From Aphidius gifuensis (lineage: Eukaryota > Arthropoda > Insecta > Hymenoptera > Braconidae), in the NCBI RefSeq assembly GCF_014905175.1, contig NC_057790.1, forward strand, positions 9,610,001-9,674,000: a DNA stretch of 64,000 nucleotides, read 5' to 3'. Made by a program: the position numbers and the translations under genes. The notes under the pieces were generated by a model. That model did no database searches. It was not told the DNA's origin and saw nothing but the letters and a program-made list of their open reading frames with translations. Below are positions 1 to 11,700 of the stretch, in pieces. The stretch's first letter is position 1. The number at the start of each line of letters is the position of its first letter.

Positions 1-339
1 GCTACTGGAAAAACTCATGATGTTCTTTGTTCGTAATTGGCTTGATAGACCCAGCTAGCTGCAAACTATCCTAGACTATTTTTAAATCAACCAATAAACC
101 TTTAATAACGAGTTTTAAAATTACAAACTAGTAAACATTTGTTATTATTATTCTATTATTTCTATTATTATTTTTTTAACAACAAATTTTTTTTTCTTTT
201 GTTTAATTATACCCAATACATTTTATATTAATATTTTTCCATGAATATTTCTTACACTGGAAATATATTTAATATTAAAAACATGTTTGGCTTACTTCAA
301 TTCATTTTTTATTCTATTATATTCTTTACTGTATCGTAA

Positions 340-1230
340 CTAAGTGAAAGGATATTTTTTTTTACTTTCGGCTTTCGTACAAAACTTTTTTTCCAGTACT
401 GTTCCACCAATCCACTGATCATGATATAATTGATCAGTCTTAAATTGTTTGTACTGACTGATTTTGTGGGCTTTATATTCAATGTCATTGTGGTCATATC
501 GTTGTGTTTGCTGTTGATGATTTATGTTTTGGTGTGGTGCTGATAAATGTTGTTGTTGTTGTTGTTTTTCATACAATTCATTCTGGCTAAATTTTTGTGT
601 TCGTTGCAATAACTGACCTAGTTTTGGTTGCCGCTAATAATTGTCAAACAATGGAAAACTTATTTGCTGATATTGACTTTCGAATGATGATGATTGTGAT
701 TGTTGTGGAAAATTTAGATTCATTAGTTGTGTTATTTGTGTATTCAAGAATTTATTTTGTTGCCATTGTTGATATTCTTGATATCGTTGATTTTGTTGTA
801 ATAGTAACGGTTGTTGTTGTTGTTGTTGTATTTGTTGTTGTATTTGTTGTTGTATTTGTTGTTGATGATACCATTGACCTTCGTTCGTTAATTGTTCAAA
901 TGATGGTGACTTCAATTTATTTTGTAGTAGATGACCATGAAGTACTAATTGTGTTTCTGGGAATTGTTTTTGTAAATCTTTTTGCAATGATATCTGGTGA
1001 TGTTTATTTTGTATTATTTTCTGTGTGAATGGTGGTAATGATGATGCATTTTGTTGATTTTGTTGCTGCATTTGATTTTGAAGAACTCTTTGTAATTGTA
1101 TTGTTGGGTCACTGTTTGTGATGATGACTTGTCTTGTTGGTTCACCGGTTGTTTTTGTAGTCGTGGTGATGGTAGTGGTGGTGGTGAGGTTGATGGTGGT
1201 GGTAGTTTCAATAAATAAAGTTTTTGATCA
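340..1230 (-). pseudogene. Gln-rich protein, C-terminal coding part with one in-frame TAG
   Basis: Not recognised with certainty. One minus-strand frame is open from about 1230 down to a TAA at 340, broken only by a TAG at 636-634. It starts with a Thr-rich run, then a more ordinary stretch containing VIITNSDPTIQLQRVLQ (about 1128-1078), then repeated Gln runs of the QQQIQQQIQQQQQQ type. After the TAG the same composition continues (EKQQQQQHLSAP, NHQQQTQRYDHND) to the end. Composition on both sides of the stop is alike, so the stop probably interrupts one original frame. Low-complexity Gln-rich tails like this are usual in transcriptional activators and co-activators, such as the insect CLOCK C-terminus. 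That link is inference only. No domain with a diagnostic fold is visible, and upstream exons would lie right of 1230 but were not found. Alternatives are a live gene with stop readthrough, an allele with a nonsense change, or a small intron over the stop. Confidence 0.5.
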
Positions 1231-1337
1231 TGGATTCGAAAGTAACGGAACCCCCTAATACCCACTCCATACGACGAGCACAAAATGTTGGACTAATGGA
1301 ACCTCGGTGGCTTCACTCTGCTTATACCCACTCTACT

Positions 1338-1430
1338 ACTGCTCACCGTCACCAACCGCCACTATATAGTCACTACTCACTACTCCTATAGTACACTTAC
1401 ACATATATGAAAGTAGTGACGGTGAGCAGT
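1338..1430. repeat. 15-bp perfect inverted repeat
   Basis: ACTGCTCACCGTCAC at 1338-1352 is exactly complementary to GTGACGGTGAGCAGT at 1416-1430, with a loop of 63 bases. The region is more GC-rich than its surroundings. It could be a hairpin near the 5' side of the minus-strand gene or a remnant of a small inverted-repeat element. Confidence 0.75.
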
Positions 1431-1736
1431 GGAGGTGGTATTTCTCGGCAGCCGTCCGCCGCGGAATGAAACCTTGAACAACTATATCCATAACAAGCGG
1501 TGATCAAAAATGCGTTTGATTATGAATGTGTGAGTGAACTTGACAATTTTTTTTTTTAATTAAGCATGTGTATGTGCGAAGTTGTATGTGGTTCTCCATG
1601 AACCAAAAGAACACAAAAGAATACATAGATTGTCATATCATGAAAATATTCAACCGATGAAAACAATACTTCTAGTTTGTCTACTCAAAAATAGTCAAAC
1701 AGATAATCTATTAATAACAACTATTATATTTTCTCC

Positions 1737-1837
1737 GTCATCGATTCCATGCCGGAGTAATTTCTCCGAAAATGAGCCACTAACGGAATAATGCCGGAGA
1801 AAGCCGGAGTAATAGCGGAGAAATATTTCTACCAGGG
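1737..1837. repeat. CCGGAG-rich repeat ending in ATTTCTACCAGGG
   Basis: The stretch carries several near copies of GCCGGAGTAAT and TCTCCG and ends in ATTTCTACCAGGG (1825-1837). The same terminus is found at 24506-24518, 56658-56670 and, with small changes, 60770-60782 and 46184-46196. It looks like one end of a dispersed TIR element. No complementary left end was found here. Confidence 0.55.
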
Positions 1838-1839
1838 AT

Positions 1840-2480
1840 AAGTCGTCTGACATTAGCAGATGTAATCCAACCACAAACAAGCCCTATAAAAACTTCAAAA
1901 CTCAGAATAACCTGATTCCGACCCACGATACTGATTAGGTCATATCGTTGCGGCAACTTCGAAGTAACCGAAATCCAACCGAAGTTATTGAACGGTTAAA
2001 TAACGGTTACAGCAAACTGGTCTTCGGTTCATATAACCTTAGAATAACCATTATACACCGCGATTAGAGACGGTTGTTTTTGCGCACATTACAACCGTCA
2101 GGTAACAGTTATCCAACCACGAACGAACCTTAGAAAAACTCTTTTTTTTTTTTTCAAAAAATGTGGAACGCATTTGAAAAAAAATTTGAAAAAACGTTGA
2201 ACGTTTTTTAGGAGCACGTTTTGACAAATTTTTGAAAACCAGAAACTTCAAATCGAACCCGGTCGGTTCAAATTTGCTCACCACAGCCTTATTTTTTCTA
2301 AGTTTCATCAAGTCTATCCTTCGACGTGTTCTACGTCAATTTTTTGGAAAAAAAAAAAAAAAAGTTACAATCTTGCCATTATTGTTAGACTGTCATATGG
2401 GAAAATCGAAACTGCTGACATGAACGGATCAGATTCTGAAAATGCCGAAAAAGTTCTGTTCTAAATCAAAACCAATTCGA
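1840..2480. other. Intergenic, no gene seen
   Basis: Contains several CCGAAGT/AACGGTTA-type short repeats (about 1960-2110) and long A/T runs (2139-2160, 2345-2364). Short open frames exist on both strands but show no domain and are A/T-run artefacts. Confidence 0.5.
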
Positions 2481-2481
2481 A

Positions 2482-3073
2482 TTTAAATGAATAAGATGGT
2501 CTGATTGAAAATAAAGTAGTATCATTGAAGCTAAATGCTTTGCATCATCGACTGCAATAGGTAAAACTGTGAAAGAAGCATTATTAGCTCCCAAAAGTTC
2601 TTATGGACTTTGTTAAAGAGAACGTTGATAAGATGAATAAAAATCATAACTATTATTTTCAAGTACAAAGCCAATTGCATGTAGCTAAAAAAAAACATTG
2701 TTACTTCGTGGTGTATACTTTGAAGTAGGAAAAAAACAGTAATGGTTTCAAAGATTATGAAAACATGGAAATAAATGACTTGAAATATATAAAAGTTATG
2801 GAAGATCCTAGTTGTTGGACAACCATACAGCCTGTACTTGAAAAATTTTATATGGATTGTCTTCTTCCGGAGCTGATTGACCCAAGGTATACGAAAAATA
2901 TGCCGATTAGAGATCCAGAGTATGTCATACAAGCTCAGCATACAGCAGATACGAAAGAAAATTCTAGTAAAACAAGTACTAAACGTATACTGAAAGATGA
3001 TAACGACATTGTTAAAGTAATTCCTTCAAAAAATTTTAAATCGAAAAAACAAAATTGCACATTACGAATCTGA
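2482..3073 (+). pseudogene. YqaJ-like exonuclease segment of a mobile element, broken
   Basis: The plus strand encodes pieces typical of YqaJ-type (lambda exonuclease-like) nucleases. There is a DGLIENK segment near 2495, where the family has a D..E.K catalytic motif. NHNYYFQVQSQLHV lies at about 2640-2685, and a CYFVVYT strand follows. After it comes a stretch starting MEINDLKYIKV at 2765 with PSCW, LLPELIDPRYT and MPIRDPEY. Stops and frameshifts occur at about 2565-2640, and a TAG sits at 2729 after CYFVVYTLK. The last part stays open from 2765 to 3073. The segment is followed directly by a Ulp1-like protease in a shifted frame, so both parts probably come from one element-encoded protein. 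Assignment rests on motif recognition and is not an alignment. Confidence 0.6.
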
Positions 3074-3650
3074 GTTAAAAAGATTAACAAACGGTTTTAA
3101 TATTTTTATAAAGAATATAATAAAAGGCAAAGAAAAGAAAAAAATTATTGACAATATTCTTAATTCTAAAGAGTATATATTTAATGATGCAATACAATGT
3201 TTTTTGATGATCTTGTCAAACAATTCTAACCTAAACACCTATCCAGTTTGTTGGTTCATGAGCGTCGAGTATGTGCAGCCTTCTGAAACTAATCAAGATA
3301 TACAAATCATGGGTGGTACGCCTGAATTTCGACATTAGGCATGCATGTACTACAATTGATCAAAAATTTTAATTTACGATAGTCTTCTTAGAAATAGTTA
3401 CGAAAAACTATCAGACGTCGAAAAAAAATACATAGCTAGGCGTTATCCGAACATTTGTAAGGATCAAATAATTTTCAAGGAAGTAAGACGGCAACCAGAT
3501 GGTTACAGCAGTGGTGCGTATTCTGCTGCATTTGCCACAGCAATTGCGCTAGGCTATGATCCGAGTACGGATAACATGTTGTTTTTTTCGAACGCAAAAG
3601 AAATGCGTAAACAGATGGCGAAAATAATTGAAGATGAAATGAATAATTGA
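3050..3650 (+). pseudogene. Ulp1/C48-like cysteine protease segment, decayed
   Basis: Reading the plus strand to the TGA at 3648-3650 gives the order of motifs of a Ulp1-type protease. QIMGGTPEFRH (His about 3333-3335) is followed by ACMYYN, then ILIYDSLLRNSY (Asp-containing strand, about 3370-3400), then RRQPDGYSSGAYSAAFATAI (about 3487-3545). In the family the last motif carries the catalytic Cys as D/YxCG. Here that place reads YSSG, so the nucleophile looks replaced by Ser. Two in-frame stops are visible, TAG at 3336-3338 exactly where the family has Trp after the His, and TGA near 3354-3356. A frameshift near 3055-3060 separates it from the YqaJ-like part. Not functional as it stands. 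It belongs with the preceding segment as a transposon-type ORF. Confidence 0.65.
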
Positions 3651-3910
3651 AGTTGGACTCGGATGCCCTCGGTGACATCATGCTCTACTTAATTCCAAAT
3701 TTTTGAAATTTTTGACCAAGTCAATAAAAAAAACTGGTTTTGAAAATTTTTTTTTATTCTATATGAAAAAAAAAAATATTGGAATTTCGTAAAAGTTGGA
3801 CTCGGATGCCCTCGAGGACACATTCTCTACTTTTTTTCGAATTTTTGGAATTTTCGGGCGGGTCAATAAAAAATTTCAAAAGGTTTTGAAAATTTTTTTT
3901 TACTCTATAT
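3651..3910. repeat. Two-copy tandem repeat, unit about 135 bp
   Basis: The unit begins GTTGGACTCGGATGCCCTCG at 3652 and again at 3795. Both copies continue through a TTTTTGAAATTTT-like run, a GTCAATAAAAAA stretch and GGTTTTGAAAATTTTTTTTT, ending near 3775 and 3910. The copies differ by several substitutions and small indels, so this is not a recent duplication. Confidence 0.75.
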
Positions 3911-4640
3911 CGAGGGGGAAGTCACTTGTGTAATCTGGTGTACATCGGGAGAAGAATCTTCAATAATCTCTTGTAATCTTACAGAAATGATTACGGATAA
4001 ATCGTGTAATCTATAGTACTCTTGTAATCTTTTATAAACAATAATAATCTTAAAAAATTTTATGTAATCACCAGTAATCTTACGTCGTATATCTGTAATC
4101 TGCGTAAATTTCTTGTAATCTTGATATGATTACAGAAAACCTTAGTTATCTTTCCATCTCTGTATTCAGATTGCGCATGCGCGTGTATACATGCCCATGT
4201 ATAGTAAACTAATTTTTTTTTTTCTTTATTCGTTTTTCATTATATTTTTTTTTTTCTTTGAATTTTAAGTGTAATCATGAAAAATTACAGGGAATCTTTA
4301 TGATTACCAAAAAAAAAAAGTAATCTTGTGTAATCATTAGGAATATTGCATGATAAAAGGTAATCTGTAATCTGGTGTACACTAAATTTTGGAATGACTT
4401 TCCACTCTCTTAAATATCAATATTGTGTGGTCGTGAGTAATCTTGCGTAATCTTCAATAATCTCGTGTAATCTATTGGAAGTCTTTAAAAATATTTGAAT
4501 TTTAAGTGTAATCATAAAAGATTACTGGGATTCTTTGTGATTACAAAAAAAAGTAATCTTGAGTAATCATTAGAAAGATTGCATGATTACCGGTAATCTG
4601 TAATCTGGTGTACCCTAAATTTTAGAGTGACTTTCCCTCG
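3911..4640. mobile_element. MITE-like element with GTAATCT internal repeats
   Basis: The left end CGAGGGGGAAGTCACT (3911-3926) is nearly the inverse complement of AGTGACTTTCCCTCG (4626-4640), with one mismatch and one length difference. The interior is packed with GTAATCT and AGATTAC words in both orientations. It also has an internal direct repeat of about 145 bp (4260-4405 and 4496-4630) with a period near 236 bp. No coding frame is present. This is a non-autonomous inverted-repeat element that grew by internal duplication. Confidence 0.65.
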
Positions 4641-4729
4641 GGATTTAATGACAGTTAAGATTATATTTGGATGCAAACGTAGACTAGAAAACGGTATATC
4701 TTGAAATCTAGTTTGGGCCTAAATCTTAT

Positions 4730-5115
4730 GAATCAAGCACTTCTTCGGACAGGAAGTGACCATCTGGTTAAAAACGTCGAATGTTTTTACGTCAGTCGCC
4801 GATTTCTGAATTGAATCCAACCTATTCTTTTGTATTCAATATGGCAGCTGACGTAGGGTATTGTCTGAATTCTATTAACAATTCAAAAAATGATAGGATG
4901 CACCAGTATAATAACAAACAGTATTTTTTAAAATCAAGTTGCACTAACAATCAAATAAATGAAGCAGTTCTTCAGAGAAAAAGTGATCGTCTGGTTAAAA
5001 ACGTTGAATGTTTTTACGTCAGTCACGTGTTTCTGAATTGAATCTGACTTGTTTTTTTTTTGTATTTAAGATGGCCCCTAACGTGGGATATCTTCTGGAA
5101 TCTATCGAGAAATAA
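4730..5115. repeat. Diverged direct duplication, period about 231 bp
   Basis: A block with TCTGGTTAAAAACGT, GAATGTTTTTACGTCAGTC and GATTTCTGAATTGAATC at about 4762-4818 recurs at about 4993-5047. Both copies go on to an AAGATGGC/AATATGGC box and a GTAGGGTATT/GTGGGATATC box. The open frame at 4781-5041 is a by-product of this duplication and is not called as a gene. Confidence 0.7.
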
Positions 5116-5464
5116 GAAACACAATAACGAGATAAAAAATATTATTTAAATCCTATTAGTATTCAATCGAGAATAATACAGAACTACTTTCAATGACCCG
5201 TAGTATCGCCTAGTCAGTCGTCATTAATGCATTATCCTACTTGATTGAAGATGCTCAAGTTCAATCATACATTATTGAATATTTATAAAAATAGTTCTAA
5301 TTTTAAGATGCACACTTTTTTATCTCAATCACGAATTTCATTTGCCTTACTAGAGCCTTTTTTGTGGAAGGCCATCTCTGATCAAGTAGGCTGCTTGGAT
5401 GAAGAAGGCACGCGCTTGTCAAAATCTGAGACTTCTCTCAGTGTATCGAATAAAAACATCAGCC

Positions 5465-5655
5465 ATTTTTAAAAAACAGAAACTTGGAAAAAATTAAGAA
5501 GTCTCCCCGCTGGGATTCAAACCTGAGTCTTTTGCTTTCCGGGCGAACACCATAACCTCTAGACCAAAGGCCTTCTTAATTTTTGCAAATTTCATCAAGT
5601 TAACACCGACGTCCTTCTATTTGTCATTAGAGCAATTTTTAAAAAACTGAAACTT
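5465..5655 (-). repeat. tRNA-derived element inside a short inverted repeat
   Basis: On the minus strand 5571-5502 reads like a tRNA: GGTCTAGAGGTTATGG resembles an A box and GGTTTGAATCC a B box. The arms do not pair well and the T stem is poor, so it is not scored as a functional tRNA. It is bounded by AAAAAATTAAGAAG (5488-5501) and CTTCTTAATTTTT (5572-5584), which are complementary. Outside these, TTTTTAAAAAAC(A/T)GAAACTT occurs on both sides (about 5465 and 5637). This suggests a tRNA-derived SINE- or MITE-like unit just upstream of the 5'-nucleotidase exons. Confidence 0.5.
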
Positions 5656-5744
5656 CTGTCGGACATCACATGTCGAATTCCGACAAAAAACAGTGCTTAC
5701 GCTTTCCTGACTTTTTAATATTCATACGTATTTCTTTTGAGCAG

Positions 5745-8700
5745 ATTTGAACAGACATCGGCAATTGCTACAGAATGCCAAACAGCAAATGAAACTGAAA
5801 GAAAATGTTACGGTGGCTTCGCTCGCCTCGCAACTTTGATAAGGGAAGCACGGACATCTAATATTCCAACCCTTTTCCTCAATGCTGGTGATACCTACCA
5901 AGGTGATCGATTTTTTTTTGAAGTTTGTATGTGCATGTAATGTTCTTTGTTTTATTCTTCTTCGTCATGTTACTGCAGGTACTGCTTGGTTCAGTGTACA
6001 CAAATGGAAGATTGTATCAAAGTTTTTGAACATTCTCAAACCAGATGCCATGGTAAGTTATTTCACTATTTTATACACTTTTTATTTTGCCATAATAAAT
6101 ACCAAATCAATAACTTGCAGTCTTTAGGGAATCACGAATTTGACGATGGTCCAGATGGTTTAGTACCTTTCATTAGAGAAGCAACATTTCCTATTGTAAC
6201 AGCCAATTTAGATCTTTCCAATGAAACTGAATTGGCAGCTACACCGTTAAAAAAAAGTATTATTCTCAATGTGAAAGGTCACAAAATTGGTATCATTGGA
6301 TATGTCACACCACAGACGGAGTTGATTTCTTTTTCAAGAAACGTTAAATTTCTCGATGAAATTACAGAAATACGGAAAGAAGTAAAAAAACTACAATCTC
6401 AAGGAATAAAAATTTTAATTGCTGTTGGTCACTCTGGTTTTGCTGTTGACAAAAAAATTGCTGCTGAAGTTGATGGGATTGATTTAGTCATTGGTGGACA
6501 CACGAATACTTTTCTGTATACTGGAATACATCCAGACATTGAAATTCCAGAAGGACTTTATCCTACTGAAATAATGCAAGAAAGTGGTAAAAAAGCTTAT
6601 GTTGTTCAAGCATATGCTTACACGAAATATTTGGAGAATCTCACAATCGATTTTGACCACAATGGAGCTATCGAAAGTATTTTTGGTGATCCAATTCTAC
6701 TCGACAGTAGCATCAAAGAAGCACAAGATGTTTTGGCTGAACTTGAAAAATGGCGACCTGCTTTAGATGATTTAGCAAAACAGGAAGTCGGTTCAACAAC
6801 TGTTTTAATTGACGGAGATAGTAAAAGTTGCAGGAGACAAGAGTGTAATTTCGGTAATCTTATTACGGATGCTATCGTCAACTATGTATGTTAATATTTT
6901 TTCAACTATTTTTTAGAATAAATTCACTGTATAAAAATTTTAGTTAATCATAAATATGTTTAGCACGCAAACCAATACTCTAAGACCGATGGATGGACTG
7001 ATGCACCAATTGCTTTTGTAAATGCTGGAGGCATTAGATCATCGATTGATAGAACTCCCAGTGACATGGTAAATCATTATCATCTGTCAACTTTATGATT
7101 TTATAAGCCAGGGCAAAATCTTGAGATCTTAATTCAGTTAATGTTGAAGAAATTTCTCGATTCCGGCAGACATAATTCAAATATCGAAGCAGATTAATTA
7201 TCTAATTATCACTTTGAGATTTTTTGAAAACTTAAAAATCGAAAAAATTAAAGTTTGAAGTAAAAACTTAAACACACAAGCATATATACTATATACACCA
7301 ACGTATGATGTTGTCATGTTCTCGACTCAAAATTACAGAGTTCGCTAAAAATTTTCGCTCTTTAACAAATTATAAAATTAATAGAAAAAATAATCATGAC
7401 TTTTGTCAGTTTCATAAAAAAGTCATAAGCTTGCAAGTGGCTAAGTAGCTCGAGTATTTGTAGTCTTCAACCGGCTGGCAGTCTCAATCCATACCGAGAG
7501 AAATCACCGTTTTTTTTGAGATTTCTTCGTCTACAAGTGGGGAGGAGGTATTTAGGTGACGTTTTTTTGAGGCCTAACATGACCTTGCTACGATCATGCT
7601 ATCCAGAGATATCGTGTCATATCGTGTGAAAAGCGTATAGTGAGAAAACGTTGTATTCGATAATACTTAATAGGATTATCGTAGAGACTTTATCTTAGGC
7701 GTAAAAAAAGCATTTTTAAAGACTCTAGAGCCGCGTTAAAAAGTTATTTTTCTAATGGTATTCGACAAAAAAAAATGAAAATAAAACAAGAAATTAATAA
7801 CTATTTCGTCTAAGAGCATTCTCTTCTGCGACGTGGCTCCAGAGTTTTCGAAATCGCTTTTTTAAAGCCTATGATGTAGTCTCGATAATGATCCTATCGA
7901 GAGTTATCAAATTCAAGTCAGGTTCGGATCAAGATCTGATTAGGCTTGCCTGATTTGAAATCCAGCCTGGATTCAGATACTGGATTCAAATCTGATCAGA
8001 ATGTTACGCTTTTTTGTAAGATTTGAATGCAGAATGGATCAGGATACCTGATGAGGCTGTGGTAAAGATACATGATCTGTAATGGATTCGGATTCTGGAT
8101 CCAAACTTGATCAGGATGTATCGATTTTCCGTAAGTGTCGGATCCGGATTAGATTAGGATACCTGTTCAGGCTGTGGTAAAGATACATGATCCATAATAA
8201 ATCCAGATTCTGGATCGAACTTTGATTAGGATTCATGATTTTGTCAAAAACTAAAAAAAAATTAATATTTTCAAATTTATTTTTTTTTTAATTCGAATAC
8301 ATAACTCTTTCATTTTGCTAACATTTAAGGATAATCTTTATCAATAAAAACTGACTTAACTGATAATCTACCTAACTAAATTTTACTACGACCGGGGAAC
8401 GAACCCTTCGCAACGGGAGTACAACGCTAGTACTCAGCACGTGCAGCCATTAGGGCATTCGATATTTGGTGCTAACTTTTTATTCTCATGTCTTTCAAAA
8501 TTGAAAAAAATATATGATATTGAGAAATAGAGGAGAGTAAATACATAAATCATTATGAAAAATTGAATAGAAAAAAAATGAAATATGGTGATCCGGACTA
8601 ACGAAGTCTTGTCAAAACTATAATTTGGTATTGCTTAGTTGGGATAGCATCAGGCTATCTCTACTTTATCCTTGATAATCATAGCCTTGTCCATTCTGAA

Positions 8701-11700
8701 ATACGTAGGTAAATTCAGATTGAACCTCCTGCCCCCCCCCCCGTGATGAGGGTCACGGTTTATGCCATTCTACGGCTCTTCGGTTTTCAGTTTTAGCTCT
8801 CTCAGTTTTGGCTAGTTTTACCAAGTCAAACAAAAGTAAAATAAGGGACTTAGAATTTTTTTTCTATTTTTTCTTTAAGTTTGATTCTTATATTTTCTTA
8901 TAATTGATTTTAGATATTTTCTTTATTCACAATTTACCCAAGAATTTGGATAGTAAAATGAGCTAGATATTGATTGTTTGGCTACAATTGCAGCTATAAG
9001 TAAAAAATCTAGCTAAGTAGAAAATTAAGCTGGTAAAAATATGTAGATATTGTGTGTTTGGCTATAATTAAAGCTAAGTAAAAAATCTAGCTAAGTAAAG
9101 AATCTAGCTAAGGAAAAGATGTAGCTAAGGAAAAAATGTAGCTGAGTAAAAAATCTAGCTAAGTAAAAAATCTAGCTTATTATTAATTAAAGATATAAAG
9201 ATAAAAGTATTAAATTTATTCTAATAAAATTTACAAACTGCCTGGTCAGGAAATTATCAGGCTTTCTCTACCTCATCCTCAATAAGAATAGCCTGATCCA
9301 TTCTGGATCGAGTTTTGATCAAGATAAAAATATTTGAGGAAAAAATAAATTTAATACTGTAAAGTTAAATTTTATAAATTGAAATTCAAAATGAATTTCA
9401 GGCTATATGATGATATTTAAAAAAACGAATTATTTGAAAATATTTAATAATTATTATATAGCAATATCCTGAAAAAATGACTGGGTGATGTAAATAAATT
9501 TGTACGAACAAGTCTATAATTATAACGGCGAGGATAATATTTATTCCATTAAATTTACTCGACCAGGTTAATACACACATACTCGCACTCACATACGTGA
9601 ATTATTTTATTACACCTGTTGCTTGAAGTTCTTAGTGATGATGATGACTGAGGTTGATCAGACCCAGTGATGGAAAATAATGGTGTTGGTTTTTGCCTCC
9701 ACAAGATAATGTTCAAAAATACAGTCTTACCTCCAAGTTATTGGTGATGATATTGTTGTTGTTGAGGAGATATAATGGAGGTGGAATCCACCAAGAAGAC
9801 ACCATCCAGATATGCGCGTATAATCTTGCCAATTTAACCACTTCGAATTTGTTAAATACATGATGATAGTCTCTTCATTTTACAGTTGATAATCACAGTT
9901 AATAAGATGATGTTTAATGAAGTATACTATTTTGATGCAAAGTTTCAACACAATTCATTATTATATAATGTGGATATCACAATAATTATAATTCATCTGT
10001 TGAGTTACTTTTATGGCGTGCTTTGCTTATGGTGGCTTTTTAGCTGCGTACCGGAAAACACCGAAGTGAAGACATCTCCGTCCATCATGACTACTCTCTC
10101 CGCTCTCTCTTTCCAACACACACATACTCTTAAGGAGGTTATGCACAAATTCATTGCGGGTGTTGCGGGGCGCTTCTGACGTCACAGACAAAACTGAAAT
10201 CTGGCTACACTGTAAAAAAATAAAGTGAAAAGCGCCTGCGCTCCGTATACAATATATGGGATTGCGGGTATGTGTGTGTGTTTGAACATGCCATAAGTTG
10301 CCACATCTAATTTTTGTAAAGTTTATAATTAATTTCTCATTAATTGACCGATCAACATATGAAAATTTTTCGCGCAATTAATAAAACTCGGTTTCTAGTA
10401 TATGTGTGATTTTTTTCAAGACTTTTTCATCATTTTTTCTATCCGAAAAAAATGGTTGAAATCTCCATGGGAGCCAATGTTAAATATTATTTTTAATAAT
10501 TAATTACAAAAAATTTAACCGATCAACATAAGAAAATAATTATACCGTTGTATTCAGAATGAAAAGATCTACTTGTGTACAAAATTTCAGAACATTCTCA
10601 TTATATTTAAAAAAAAAAGAGTAATTTGTGCATAACCTCCTTAACATCTGAAATTACTCGTACTAGTGTCGCGGACACCCACACCAGTATAGATATACAC
10701 ATTCAAACTTATATTTATTATCTATACATTTGTACACGCTACAATACTTTTAGCTTGATCAAGTCTTGATCCAGAATGGATCAGGCGATCCCTATTAAAG
10801 ATGAAGTAGACATAGCCTGATGCTATCCTGACCAGGCAATTTGTCAAATTTATAGAATATAAACTTTGATACTTTTTTCTTCATCCATTTTGGATCTGGT
10901 TAGCCTTACTCCATCCGTAATAGGGATAACCTGATCCATTCTGAATCAAGACTTGATTAAGAAAAAAATATTTAAAAAAAAATGAATTTAATACTTTTAC
11001 CTTGATCAAGTTTCGATCCAGAATGGATCAGACTTTCTTTATCGTGGATGTAATAGAGATATACAGATGCTATCTTGATCAGGCCATTTTTGCTCCATCT
11101 TCACTGTGAAAAATTATTTCTGATATTTAGAAATAAACTTCTTGGCAAAATACTTTTCGAAAGAATAAATAAATTACTTAATAAAAATAATAATTGTTTT
11201 GTTAAAAGAAACAAAAAATCTTGAATTAAACAAAATTTGTTTATATCATTCAGACAATGTTTTGTAACAAACGATAAATGGTATGTGTCATACAGTTTTT
11301 TTTAAATCAAAGCCTAAAACTTTCAAGCAAAATTTTGCTATTTTTTAGCAACTTTTTTTCTCAGTGTTGTAGGCTTAAAAAAAGCGCCTTCCAAATACTT
11401 ATTACTTACTAAAAAAGTTAATTCTTAATTAGTTCTACTTTTTTTTCGAAAACTATGATTTATATAGGACTTTGAAGATGCACTTTTTAAGCCATACACA
11501 AAGACACTACGACAATTCTATGAAGAGTTATCGAGGTAGCAGTTTTTGAGAATCCACTAAAATTGCCTTAAAACCGTCATTGATGCATCTATTCTTGCGC
11601 AAAATTATTTTTTATGATCCTATTTTTATACAACTGACTCTTCGGAAAAAGAAACATTTAGTCCACCTCTAATAGTTTCGACTCTATAATTTTTCGAATG

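Noticed and set aside
597..1028. 143-codon plus-strand frame rich in Val and Ile
   Set aside because: It is the antisense of the Gln-rich CAA/CAG runs (TTG/GTT repeats), with no motif of its own.
2531..2941. 136-codon minus-strand frame
   Set aside because: Antisense of the YqaJ-like segment; no domain and odd composition.
10027..10377. 116-codon minus-strand frame
   Set aside because: It runs across the left end of the TTAA-bounded MITE and has no recognisable feature.
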